64,000 nucleotides of DNA from NCBI RefSeq assembly GCF_000473995.1, contig NC_022571.1:2449416-2513415 (forward strand), read 5' to 3'. Positions 34,300-43,149 of this stretch are shown one piece after another. The position numbers and the translations under genes are program-made. The DNA comes from Clostridium saccharobutylicum DSM 13864 (lineage in GTDB: Bacteria > Bacillota > Clostridia > Clostridiales > Clostridiaceae). Position 1 is the stretch's first letter; every line of letters starts with the position of its first letter. The notes beneath the pieces were generated by a model. It did no database searches. It was not told where the DNA came from and saw only the letters and a list, made by a program, of their open reading frames with translations.

Positions 34300-34462
34300 T
34301 TTTAGTGTTGAAAATTATTCTTTTCAATGTAATTAATTTGAAGAAGTTTATTAGATTGAAAAGAATTATGTTATTTAATATATATAAAATTAGAATATTT
34401 TTTTTATTAAAACGCAACCTAAGATTAATAATATAACTAAATAGATATTATGGAGGAGCACA

Positions 34463-35518
34463 ATGAGAAATTTAAAAAAAATATTAGTATCTATTATGAT
34501 TCCAGTTATGATGATTATCCTAATTACTGGGAGTTATAGAAATAATGTATATGCTGGTCCAAAGGTTTGCAGAGAAACTCCGATTAAGATAGCTGTATTT
34601 TTAGATAATGCTGACGCTATGTATATTTCTCTTCTTAAACAAAACCTAGAAAGTATTGAAAAAGAAAATAAGGATAAAGTTAAATTTACTTTCTTTAATG
34701 CAAAAGATAATCAAAGTATACAAAATGAAAGCATTGATAAAGCTCTTGAGGATAATTATGATCTTTTTATTATAAATACAATTAGTCCTAATTTAAAGGA
34801 TGTGGAAGACACTTTTCGTAGAATTATGGAAAAAAACATTCCTATAATTTTAAATCCAGATCCAACTAAAGAGATAATAGACTTTGTTAAACCTTATAAA
34901 AAATTTGTTGTTATTGGAGCGGATTTTGAGCAATCAGGTACTATGGAGGGTAAAATTTTAGCAGATGAATGGAATTCTAATAAACAGGTTATAGATAGAA
35001 ATCATGATGATATATTGCAGTATGTTATTTTAAAAGGTAGAATCGGAAGCCCATTAACTTATTTAAGAACAAAATATTCTGTTTTAGCTCTCAATCAGTC
35101 TGGAATAAAAACAGAAGAAATTGATTCAAATAATTGTGAATGGTTAGAAGATTGTGCTAAGAGTTCTATTGAATCTCTATTTCTTAGATACGGAAACAAA
35201 ATTGAAGCAATAATTTCTAATAATGATGCTATGGCAGTAGGTGCAGTGAAAGCTTTGAAAGAATATGGATACAATAAAGGTGATAAATCAATGACAATTC
35301 CAGTTGTAGGTATTGATGGAATGCCACAAGCTAAAGAATTTATACAAAAAGGTTATATGACAGGTACAGTTATTGTAGAGCCTCATGATCTTGCTGAAGT
35401 CCTTTATACTATAGGAATTAATTTAGTATGCAATAGAAATCCTCTTGAAAATACAAATTATAAGTTTGATGATACAGGATATACAGTTCATCTAAATTAT
35501 ACTGAATACATAAAATAA
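34463..35518 (+). CDS. periplasmic galactose/sugar-binding-type protein (sensor component)
   Basis: A type I periplasmic binding protein fold, 351 residues. A signal/anchor peptide is present (MRNLKKILVSIMIPVMMIIL) but no lipobox Cys follows, so it is either secreted or anchored by that helix. The mature part resembles galactose-binding MglB: PIKIAVFLDNADAMYISLLK, LFIINTISPN, NIPIILNPDP, VVIGADFEQSG, AIISNNDAMAVGAVKAL and VVGIDGMPQAK. ATG 34463 follows TATGGAGGAGCACA. No permease or ATPase gene is near; the following genes encode kinases, a second binding protein and CheR. It therefore probably presents a sugar-like ligand to a membrane kinase. The ligand is inferred only from fold similarity. 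Confidence 0.85.
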   Translation: MRNLKKILVSIMIPVMMIILITGSYRNNVYAGPKVCRETPIKIAVFLDNADAMYISLLKQNLESIEKENKDKVKFTFFNAKDNQSIQNESIDKALEDNYDLFIINTISPNLKDVEDTFRRIMEKNIPIILNPDPTKEIIDFVKPYKKFVVIGADFEQSGTMEGKILADEWNSNKQVIDRNHDDILQYVILKGRIGSPLTYLRTKYSVLALNQSGIKTEEIDSNNCEWLEDCAKSSIESLFLRYGNKIEAIISNNDAMAVGAVKALKEYGYNKGDKSMTIPVVGIDGMPQAKEFIQKGYMTGTVIVEPHDLAEVLYTIGINLVCNRNPLENTNYKFDDTGYTVHLNYTEYIK

Positions 35519-35772
35519 TTCTTAAATGTAGGAGCAAAAAAGTAAATGAAGTCAAAAAATGGAATAATGGATATTGAGCTGATATTATAATATGAATACC
35601 AATGAAAAACAATCATTATTGTAAGATTTTGTTATATATATAATTGGTAAAAAAGTAAAAATTGTGATATAATCAACAATAAAAAAGCAAAAAAATTACA
35701 AAATGGAATTAATTGCTGTTTTTTTAGAAATTTAGCTAAGTTATATTAGTTATTTAAGTGAGGTATTGAAAT

Positions 35773-37035
35773 ATGGGAACAAGTAATTTGTATACAATTT
35801 TAGTCGTAGATGATAATCGCAATAATTTATTTACTGTCAGATCACTTATTGAAGAATATATAGATGCTCAGGTTATTCTTGCAGATACTTCGACAAAGGC
35901 GTTACATGAACTTATAAAGCATCAAGTGGATTTAATTATTTTAGATGTACACATGGAGAAGGGAATGGATGGATTTGAGCTAGCAAAAATTATAAAAAGC
36001 AGAAAAAAAACAGAACATATTCCTATTGTATTTTTGACTGCAGCGTGCATAAACGAAGAGTTTAAAAGAAAAGGTTTTGAAATAGGAGCAGTAGATTATC
36101 TTACTAAACCTATTGATGACTTTTTAATGATAAATAGAATAAATGTTTATTTAAAGCTGATTGAAAAAGAAAGAAAGATGAACATAATTTTACAAGAGCA
36201 GGCTGAGGAACTAAAAAGGGCAAGGAATGTAGCAGAAGCTGCAAATAGAGCTAAAGATGTATTTCTTGCCAATATATCACATGAACTTAGAACTCCTTTG
36301 AATATTTTGTTTGGAACAACTCAAATAATAAAATTTCATCTTGATAATGATGAAATTTTAGATATAAGAGAATTAAAGACTAAATTAAAAACACAAACTC
36401 AAAATTGTTATAGGCTTATAAGATTAGTAAACAATCTTATTGACATTACAAAAATTGATTCTAGTAACTTTGCTCTTAACTTATCAAATTGTAACATTGT
36501 TGAGATAGTAGAGGCTATTGTAACATCAGTAGTTGAATATGCACAATTAAAAAATATTAAAATAATATTTGATACAGATGTTGAAGAAGTAATACTTGCA
36601 TGTGACCTAGATTCCATTGAAAGAATTATTTTAAATCTTTTATCTAATGCTATAAAGTTTACTCCTAAGGATGGACATGTTTTTGTAAATATAAGTACTA
36701 ATGATAACTTAGTTCAAATTAAAGTTAAGGATTCAGGTATAGGGATTCCTGAAGACGAACAGAATATGATATTCGAAAGATTCAAACAAGTGGACAACCT
36801 TCTTACAAGAACAAATGAGGGTAGTGGAATTGGACTTAATCTGGTAAAGTCTCTTGTTGAAATGCATGGTGGAACTATAAAAGTTAATAGTGAATATAAA
36901 AAAGGGAGCGAATTTGTCATTGAAATTCCCATAACAAAAATTAATAATAATGAATCACATGAAAAGGGTGCCAACAATATTTTTAGCAATGTAATTTCAA
37001 AAATTGACGTTGAATTTTCTGATATATATTTCTAG
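35773..37035 (+). CDS. REC-histidine kinase (response regulator fused to kinase)
   Basis: 420 residues: an N-terminal receiver (VDDNRNNLF, phospho-acceptor Asp in LIILDVHMEKGMDG, Lys in VDYLTKPID), a coiled linker (QEQAEELKRARNVAEAANRA), the dimerisation His in ANISHELRTPLN, and the ATPase domain with N-box LNLLSNAIKFTP, G1 DSGIGIPEDE and G2 SGIGLNLVKSL. It has no membrane segment, so it is cytoplasmic and is likely to be phosphorylated or switched by another kinase, probably the hybrid kinase two genes later. ATG 35773 follows AAGTGAGGTATTGAAAT. The gap of 254 bases after the first binding protein gene contains no terminator. Only 16 bases separate it from the second binding-protein gene. 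Confidence 0.9.
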   Translation: MGTSNLYTILVVDDNRNNLFTVRSLIEEYIDAQVILADTSTKALHELIKHQVDLIILDVHMEKGMDGFELAKIIKSRKKTEHIPIVFLTAACINEEFKRKGFEIGAVDYLTKPIDDFLMINRINVYLKLIEKERKMNIILQEQAEELKRARNVAEAANRAKDVFLANISHELRTPLNILFGTTQIIKFHLDNDEILDIRELKTKLKTQTQNCYRLIRLVNNLIDITKIDSSNFALNLSNCNIVEIVEAIVTSVVEYAQLKNIKIIFDTDVEEVILACDLDSIERIILNLLSNAIKFTPKDGHVFVNISTNDNLVQIKVKDSGIGIPEDEQNMIFERFKQVDNLLTRTNEGSGIGLNLVKSLVEMHGGTIKVNSEYKKGSEFVIEIPITKINNNESHEKGANNIFSNVISKIDVEFSDIYF

Positions 37036-37051
37036 GGAGGTAAACAAAACA

Positions 37052-38014
37052 ATGAAAAGAATTTTAACAATGATACTTGCTAGTATTATGATTATGTATT
37101 TGTTTGCTGGATGCACTGATAGAACAAATCATAGGACAGATATTAATAAGAAAATTAAAATTGGTGTTTGTGTTTCTAATCTCAATGATAAATTTATGTC
37201 TTATTTGATTAAAGAAATGAAAGATTATGCACAATCTTTAAATAATGTTGAAATAGAATATGTTGATGCTAAAATAGATTCTAATACACAGTTGTCGCAG
37301 GTTGAAAATTTCATATCAGAGAAGGTAGATGTTTTAGCTGTTAATCCAGTGGATAGTAATTCGACTAAGGTAATAAGTGACAAAGCTAATGCAGCTGGAA
37401 TTCCAATAGTTAGTTTTAATAATAACTTTGAAGATTCTAGTGATGTAATATGTTCGGTAGACTCGGATTTAAAACAATCTGGTTTATTAGAGATGGAGAA
37501 TTTGGCAAAAAAAGTTAATTACAAAGGCAATGTTGCAATTATCATGGGCACTATGGGGCAGCAAGGTCAAAGACTTAGAACACAAGCGATTCGTGAAGTA
37601 GTATCAAAGTATCCAGATATGAAAATTGTTGCTGAGCAAACAGCTGGATGGAATAGAGCTAAAGGTATGGCTCTAATGGAAGGCTGGATTGAATCAGGCA
37701 AAGATATTGATGTTGTAGCTTGTGAAGACGATGAAATGGCAATAGGTGCATTAGAGGCTATAGAGCAATCTGGAAAACTTGATAAGATAACTGTAGGAGG
37801 GATTGATGCTACTCCTGATGGTCTTTATTACTTAAAAAATGGTAAATTATCTGTTACAGTATTTCCTAATGTAAGCGATCAAAGTAAAGCTGTTTTAGAT
37901 AATGCAATTAAAGTAGCTAATGGAGAAAAAGTAGAGAAAGATGTAAGCTTTCCAAATGAATTAATCACTTTGGAAAATGTGGACCAATATATAGCTAAAT
38001 GGCAAAATAAATAA
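37052..38014 (+). CDS. ribose/rhizopine-type substrate-binding lipoprotein
   Basis: A type I periplasmic binding protein of 320 residues from ATG 37052, which follows TAGGGAGGTAAACAAAACA. The lipobox LFAGC (Cys 22) makes it a membrane-anchored lipoprotein. The mature part resembles ribose/inositol/rhizopine binders: KIKIGVCVSNLNDKFMSYLI, VDVLAVNPVDSNSTKVI, AGIPIVSFNN, GNVAIIMGTMGQQGQRLR, VVACEDDEMAIGALEA and VGGIDATPDGLYYLK. It is only distantly similar to the binding protein at 34463, so the cluster may sense two ligands. No transporter genes accompany it. It is followed after 21 bases by the large hybrid kinase, whose extracytoplasmic domain is the probable partner. Confidence 0.88.
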   Translation: MKRILTMILASIMIMYLFAGCTDRTNHRTDINKKIKIGVCVSNLNDKFMSYLIKEMKDYAQSLNNVEIEYVDAKIDSNTQLSQVENFISEKVDVLAVNPVDSNSTKVISDKANAAGIPIVSFNNNFEDSSDVICSVDSDLKQSGLLEMENLAKKVNYKGNVAIIMGTMGQQGQRLRTQAIREVVSKYPDMKIVAEQTAGWNRAKGMALMEGWIESGKDIDVVACEDDEMAIGALEAIEQSGKLDKITVGGIDATPDGLYYLKNGKLSVTVFPNVSDQSKAVLDNAIKVANGEKVEKDVSFPNELITLENVDQYIAKWQNK

Positions 38015-38035
38015 CACTACTTTAAGGAGGAATTT

Positions 38036-41000
38036 ATGAAGAATTTTAGAAATTTTAGCATAAAGAAAAGATTTTTAATATTATTTTTTATATGTATTAT
38101 AACCTTTGTTAGTTTTGGCGTTTTTGCCTTAATTCAAATGGATAATTTGGCAGAAGTAACTCAAAAATTGTATACTCAATCGTCAAAAGTTTCAGAAGCG
38201 GCAGTAAAAGCAAAATTAGATTTGATTAAGATTAATAGCTCAATTAAAGATGTAATTTTGTTATCAAATACCAATGAGATTGAAAGTCAGATTAATAAGG
38301 TTTCAGAATATGAAACTGATATTCAAAAAAATTTAGATATAATGGATCAAAATTCTGTTGATTCTAATACAAAAAGAAATTTACAGGATTCAAATGATCT
38401 CCTTTCAAAATGGTGGAAGCCACAAAGAGATAAAATTATTGAAGATGTGAAGAATGGGAAAAAAAATGAAGCAATAGATATATCTAAAGGAATCAGTTCG
38501 GATTTTGTTGACCAACTTGAACTTGATCTTGATAATATATATTCAACTTCGTCAGACAATCAAATTAGTTTAATCCAACAATCGAATGAAATGCAGAATT
38601 CAGAGAGAACAACATTAATTATAACTTTAACAGTTTTAATTAGTATACTAACATTGACTTTTATTTTGATGGCATTAAGCATTTTAAACCCTATTAATAA
38701 ATTAAAAGAACACATGGCTAAAATATCAAAGTCAGGAGATTTAGAAGAATATAAAATAATAGATCATAAAAATGAAATTACAGAAATGGCTAAAAATTAT
38801 AATGAATTGATAAACAAATTGAAGCATGAATTCTGGATAAATGATAATAGAAATTCTTTAAATGAACAAATGGTGGGTAATATATCTGTAAAAGAATTAA
38901 CTCAAAAGACAATAAATTTCTTATCTAGATCATTAGATTCCGGAACTGGAACATTTTATATATATAATAGTGAAAAAAATGTGCTTACACTAAATTCTTC
39001 ATTTGCATTTACAGAAAGAGAAGTGTTATCTAATACATATGAAATTGGTCAAGGAATAATTGGTCAAGTAGCTTTAGAAAAAAAACCTATACTTTTAACA
39101 AATGTAAGAAAATCAGATGCAGTAATTTGTAGTGGTACCATAAATGGAACTCCGCTAAATGTTTATGCTTTCCCATTAATTTATAATGACCAGCTTTATG
39201 GTGTAATTGAGTTATCATCTTTTGAAGCAATCAATGAATTAAAGCAGAAATTTATAGAAAGGATAAGCAGTGTTATTGCTGTTAATCTATATTCTGCAGT
39301 TCAAAATGAAAAAATTAAACAATTATTAAAAGTAAGTGAAAAAGCAACAAAAGAAGCTCAAGAAGTATCAGCTCAGTTAATAAGTGCTAATAGTGTATTA
39401 GAAGAACAACAAAGGCAACTTCAGGCTCAAACTGAAGAATTGCAACAAACAAATTCTCAGCTTGAAGAACAGCAACAAATACTTCAACAGCAAAGTGAAG
39501 AATTGCAACAGACAAACGCTCAACTTGAAGAAAATCAATCATATATGGAAGAACAGTCAAAACTTTTAAATGCTAAAAATGATGAATTGGAAAAATCAAG
39601 AATAGAAATTTTAGAGCGTTCTAAGGATCTAGAAATGGCTAATAAATATAAAACTCAATTCTTGGCGAACGTATCTCATGAACTTAGAACACCACTTAAT
39701 TCCATTATATTATTATCAAAACTCTTAATAAAAGGCTGCAAAGACGTTACACTACATGATTCACAGGAAAAGATAAAAGTTATATTTAATGCCGGTCAAG
39801 ATTTACTTAATTTGATAAACGATATTTTAGATTTATCTAAGATAGAGGCTGGAAAAATAGAATTAAACTATACATACTTTAATTCCAGTGAGATTACAGA
39901 AGAACTTAATAGTCTATTTAATGAGAATGCGGTAGAAAAAAATATTCAATTTATATGTGAAGATAAATTTAAAGATACTATCTATGGAGATAAAGAAAAA
40001 ATATCTCAAGTGTTAAAGAATTTCTTATCTAACTCATTTAAGTTTACAGAAAATGGTTCTGTAAAATTAAAAATCGAAGAAAATACTAAAGGGGATAACA
40101 GCATAGTATTTTCTGTAATAGATACTGGAATTGGTATATCTAAAGAGCATTTAGATACAATTTTTGATGAGTTCCATCAAGCAGATGGTTCAATTTCAAG
40201 AAAATATGGTGGTACAGGACTTGGCCTGTCTATAAGTACTAAGCTCTGTGATCTTATGAAGGGAAAAATAAATGTAATAAGTGAAGTTGACATGGGAAGT
40301 ACATTCTCATTACATTTACCTATTATAGTTCAAGAACATTCTATTTCTAGTCTTGAAGAAGTAGCAGCAACATCAACTATTATGAATAATGAAGTTCAGC
40401 ATATAATAAATGTTCAAGAAAATGAGATAAAGAAAGAAAAAAATAAACAATTACTGATCATTGAAGATGATAAAACTTTAATTGATTCTATTAAAGCAAT
40501 ATCTGAAGGGATAGGATTTCAAACAGTAACATCAAATAATGGAAATGAAGGGTTTAAACTTTTAAAAGAAAATGATGTTGATGGCATTGTACTTGATTTA
40601 GGATTGCCAGATGTAGGGGGAATTGAATTATTAAAAAAGATTAATTTAGAATTAAAACAAAGAAAATTGAGCATACCTGTTGTTATTTATACGGGAATGC
40701 AGATAAATAAAGAGCAAGAAAAAGAAATAAAACTATATGCAGACAGCATAATAATCAAGACTACGAATTCTTTTGAAAGACTGCTAGATGAATTGACTCT
40801 AATACTTCATAAATTTAATGGAGAAAAAGAATATAAGAACATAATTACATCTAAGATTAATAAAGATAGAGCGCTGAATTTAGAAAATAAAAAAATACTA
40901 ATTGTAGATGATGATTCAAGAAATATATTTGTACTAGCAGCGGCTTTAGAAGAATATGGTGCAGAAATTATTGAAGCAGAAAACGGAAAAATTGCACTTG

Positions 41001-41254
41001 ATGAGCTTCAAAATGAAACTTGTGATTTAATCCTGATGGATATAATGATGCCAGTTATGAATGGATATGATACCATTAAAGCTATAAGAAATAATGATTC
41101 AATGAAAGACATACCAATTATAGCAACTACAGCAAAATCCCTAAAAGGTGATAGAGAAAAATGTATGGAAGCTGGTGCAAATGATTATATTTCTAAGCCA
41201 ATTGACTACGATGTACTTATAACACTAGTAAAAGCTTGGATTAATAAAGCGTAA
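38036..41254 (+). CDS. membrane hybrid histidine kinase: 4-helix sensor, HAMP, GAF, kinase, two receivers
   Basis: 1,072 residues. A membrane helix (about 15-35), an extracytoplasmic four-helix (MCP/CHASE3-like) domain (about 36-190), a second helix (about 195-220), HAMP (LNPINKLKEHMAKIS), a GAF domain (about 285-420), and a long Gln/Glu-rich coiled coil (about 430-540, with repeated TEELQQTNSQLEEQQ units). Then come the H-box ANVSHELRTPLN, N-box LKNFLSNSFKFTE, G1 DTGIGIS and G2 GGTGLGLSIS. The first receiver has its Asp in GIVLDLGLPD and the second in LILMDIMMPV. There is no HPt or DNA-binding domain. It is flanked by binding-protein and cheR genes. ATG 38036 follows TAAGGAGGAATTT. Output is presumably through the REC-kinase or another relay protein. 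Confidence 0.92.
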   Translation: MKNFRNFSIKKRFLILFFICIITFVSFGVFALIQMDNLAEVTQKLYTQSSKVSEAAVKAKLDLIKINSSIKDVILLSNTNEIESQINKVSEYETDIQKNLDIMDQNSVDSNTKRNLQDSNDLLSKWWKPQRDKIIEDVKNGKKNEAIDISKGISSDFVDQLELDLDNIYSTSSDNQISLIQQSNEMQNSERTTLIITLTVLISILTLTFILMALSILNPINKLKEHMAKISKSGDLEEYKIIDHKNEITEMAKNYNELINKLKHEFWINDNRNSLNEQMVGNISVKELTQKTINFLSRSLDSGTGTFYIYNSEKNVLTLNSSFAFTEREVLSNTYEIGQGIIGQVALEKKPILLTNVRKSDAVICSGTINGTPLNVYAFPLIYNDQLYGVIELSSFEAINELKQKFIERISSVIAVNLYSAVQNEKIKQLLKVSEKATKEAQEVSAQLISANSVLEEQQRQLQAQTEELQQTNSQLEEQQQILQQQSEELQQTNAQLEENQSYMEEQSKLLNAKNDELEKSRIEILERSKDLEMANKYKTQFLANVSHELRTPLNSIILLSKLLIKGCKDVTLHDSQEKIKVIFNAGQDLLNLINDILDLSKIEAGKIELNYTYFNSSEITEELNSLFNENAVEKNIQFICEDKFKDTIYGDKEKISQVLKNFLSNSFKFTENGSVKLKIEENTKGDNSIVFSVIDTGIGISKEHLDTIFDEFHQADGSISRKYGGTGLGLSISTKLCDLMKGKINVISEVDMGSTFSLHLPIIVQEHSISSLEEVAATSTIMNNEVQHIINVQENEIKKEKNKQLLIIEDDKTLIDSIKAISEGIGFQTVTSNNGNEGFKLLKENDVDGIVLDLGLPDVGGIELLKKINLELKQRKLSIPVVIYTGMQINKEQEKEIKLYADSIIIKTTNSFERLLDELTLILHKFNGEKEYKNIITSKINKDRALNLENKKILIVDDDSRNIFVLAAALEEYGAEIIEAENGKIALDELQNETCDLILMDIMMPVMNGYDTIKAIRNNDSMKDIPIIATTAKSLKGDREKCMEAGANDYISKPIDYDVLITLVKAWINKA

Positions 41255-41272
41255 AAATAATGGAGGATAATT

Positions 41273-42415
41273 TTGAACTTTAGAATAATTTATAATCAAA
41301 CAGAAGATAATATAGTTGTTGTAGGAGAATTCGAAGAGTACAAGCACGAAGAACAACTTATGGAATTTTTAAATTTGCTACAAAAGCAAAACTTTTATAT
41401 AACTTTTTTAGAAGCTAATATAGTTCCTCGTAATATAGTAGAAAAACTTTTTACTTTACAAGAGGATGGCAGGTGTACAATTTTTGTTTTAGAAAGATAC
41501 TTATATTCATACTTGCAAAATTTAGGAATAAAATGCAAATATACTGAAGCACACTGGTGTTTTAACAAATTAGAAAATAAACTGCCTAATGAAAAACAAA
41601 CTTTAAATAAGGAAGATGTCTATATTTTTTTAAATGAATTAAATAATGTTTATGGTTATGATTATACAGATTATCAAATTGACAGTATATCAAGGCGTAT
41701 AAATGTAGCCATGATAAAAGAGGGAATCTGTGATTTTGCTTTGTTTAAACATAAAGTTTTAAATAATCAGAAATTATTTCATAATTTATTTCTTGATTTT
41801 TCAATAAATACTACAGAATTTTTTAGGGATCCTGAGGTGTTTGCATTAATTAAAAATAAAATACTTCCGTATTTAGATTCATACAATCATATTAAAATTT
41901 GGTGTGCAGGGTGCTCTACTGGAAAAGAAGTTTATTCATTAGCAATAATGCTTGAGGAAGCAGGAATGCTTGGTAAAACTCAGATCTATGCTACAGACCT
42001 TAACCCTTATGTAATAGAAGAGGGTAAAAATGGCATGTATTCTACAGGCACTTTAGATAAAGATATAAATAATTATAGAAATGCACAAGGAGAAAAAAGT
42101 TTTATTCAATATTTTGACATTACTAAAGGTTATATAAAAGTTAAATCTGAGCTTATGAAAAATATATTGTTTTTTCATCATAGTTTACTTAGTAATGGGA
42201 CATTAAATGAATTTAATCTCATACTTTGCAGAAATGTATTTATTTATTTTAATGATGGTTTGCAGGAGAAAATATTAAGAAATTTTTATAATTCATTAGA
42301 TAACAATGGATTCTTAGTACTAGGAAAAAGTGAAGGAATTCAAAGAAATAATGGAGAAAAATATTTTTGTAAGTATGATGAAAAATTAAAAGTATATACT
42401 AGAATATATTCATAA
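41273..42415 (+). CDS. CheR-type protein methyltransferase with extra N-terminal domain
   Basis: An S-adenosylmethionine-dependent glutamate methyltransferase, 380 residues. TTG 41273 follows ATGGAGGATAAT, 18 bases after the hybrid kinase, so it is in the same operon. The CheR part occupies about 115-380: NTTEFFRDPEVFALIKNKIL, the SAM loop IWCAGCSTGKEVYSLAIML, YATDLNP and NLILCRNVFIYF. Residues 1-105 are an additional domain beginning MNFRIIYNQTEDNIVVVGEF that I do not recognise. CheR normally methylates chemoreceptor coiled coils, but no receptor, CheB or CheA is present in the window. The adjacent hybrid kinase carries a Gln/Glu-rich coiled coil that could be its substrate. Confidence 0.9.
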   Translation: MNFRIIYNQTEDNIVVVGEFEEYKHEEQLMEFLNLLQKQNFYITFLEANIVPRNIVEKLFTLQEDGRCTIFVLERYLYSYLQNLGIKCKYTEAHWCFNKLENKLPNEKQTLNKEDVYIFLNELNNVYGYDYTDYQIDSISRRINVAMIKEGICDFALFKHKVLNNQKLFHNLFLDFSINTTEFFRDPEVFALIKNKILPYLDSYNHIKIWCAGCSTGKEVYSLAIMLEEAGMLGKTQIYATDLNPYVIEEGKNGMYSTGTLDKDINNYRNAQGEKSFIQYFDITKGYIKVKSELMKNILFFHHSLLSNGTLNEFNLILCRNVFIYFNDGLQEKILRNFYNSLDNNGFLVLGKSEGIQRNNGEKYFCKYDEKLKVYTRIYS

Positions 42416-42523
42416 AAGAGATGCTGCAGAAAAGATAAAATACAATATATTGATTTGATTTACTATTTAATAAACCCAATCAATATATTGTACTAAAAAT
42501 TCATTTTGCGACAAGCTCTTTTT
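42414..42523. repeat. nested palindrome at the convergent gene ends (terminator plus inserted palindrome)
   Basis: Outer arms AAAAGAG (42414-42420) and CTCTTTT (42517-42523) with partly pairing GC-richer neighbours look like an ordinary terminator. Within its loop sits a perfect 15-bp inverted repeat (42441-42455 with 42478-42492, stem starting TACAATATATT). A similar stem occurs at 60631-60676. It probably terminates cheR and the opposite small gene. Confidence 0.65.
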
Positions 42524-42767
42524 ATTTTTTCTTATCTAGTTTACTTTGTTCATATTCATTATTTATTCTTTTCCAATTCTTAAACATGAAAGCTAAACCA
42601 ATTAGTTCAAAAAATATTGTCAATTGAAATAGTTTTGGGAATTTAAATCCAAAAATAAAAAATGCAATTCCAATATACATAAATTTTAAGTGTATCGTGT
42701 ATTTACTATTGGTGTGTTTTTTTATTTTATCATTTTTAAATTTAAATCTTCTTTCTTTACGTCCCAT
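42522..42767 (-). CDS. small basic two-helix membrane protein
   Basis: 81 residues: a Lys/Arg-rich N-terminus (MGRKERRFKFKNDKIKKH), two adjacent hydrophobic segments (about 31-42 and 47-61, separated by a short FPKLF turn) and a charged C-terminus. ATG 42767 is preceded by GTGAAAGAGGTGATATT, a good ribosome site, which supports a real gene. It is not recognised as a named family. Its stop codon lies within the nested palindrome shared with cheR. The positive ends suggest both termini are cytoplasmic. Confidence 0.7.
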   Translation of the reverse strand: MGRKERRFKFKNDKIKKHTNSKYTIHLKFMYIGIAFFIFGFKFPKLFQLTIFFELIGLAFMFKNWKRINNEYEQSKLDKKK

Positions 42768-43149
42768 AATATCACCTCTTTCACTATTATATATTGATTT
42801 ATAAAATAATAATATATTTTTTTACATTCGATTTATAAATTTATTAAAAACATTGTATCAAACTATTTTTAATAGATTTAACTTTATTTAATATAAAATT
42901 TGATCTTATTATAATCTATAAAGTTTAGAATATCTCAATGAAATCAAGTTAGAAATATAATGATATAGAGTTTGTTCGTATTTTATCAAATTATGAGAAA
43001 TGTATAATAAATTTTCGAAAGCAGATACTAAAAAATGATAGAACATGTTGATATAAAAAATAGAATTTAGGAATATCACAAAAAGCTATCATTTTTATTT
43101 TTTAAAAGAAAAATTAGAATATAAAAAGTAATATAAGAAAGGAGATACG
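42768..43149. other. intergenic region before selO
   Basis: AT-rich. Besides the 43031-43096 hairpin I see no gene, no clear sigma-A promoter and no recognised RNA. Confidence 0.4.
43031..43096 (+). promoter_or_regulatory. hairpin with T-rich tail in the selO leader (possible attenuator)
   Basis: An 11-bp perfect stem (43031-43041 with 43086-43096) followed by TATTTTTT, ending 50 bases before the selO start. The 44-base loop holds a second short pairing (TTGATAT with ATATCAC). A terminator just before a gene suggests attenuation or the end of an unseen small RNA. Confidence 0.45.
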
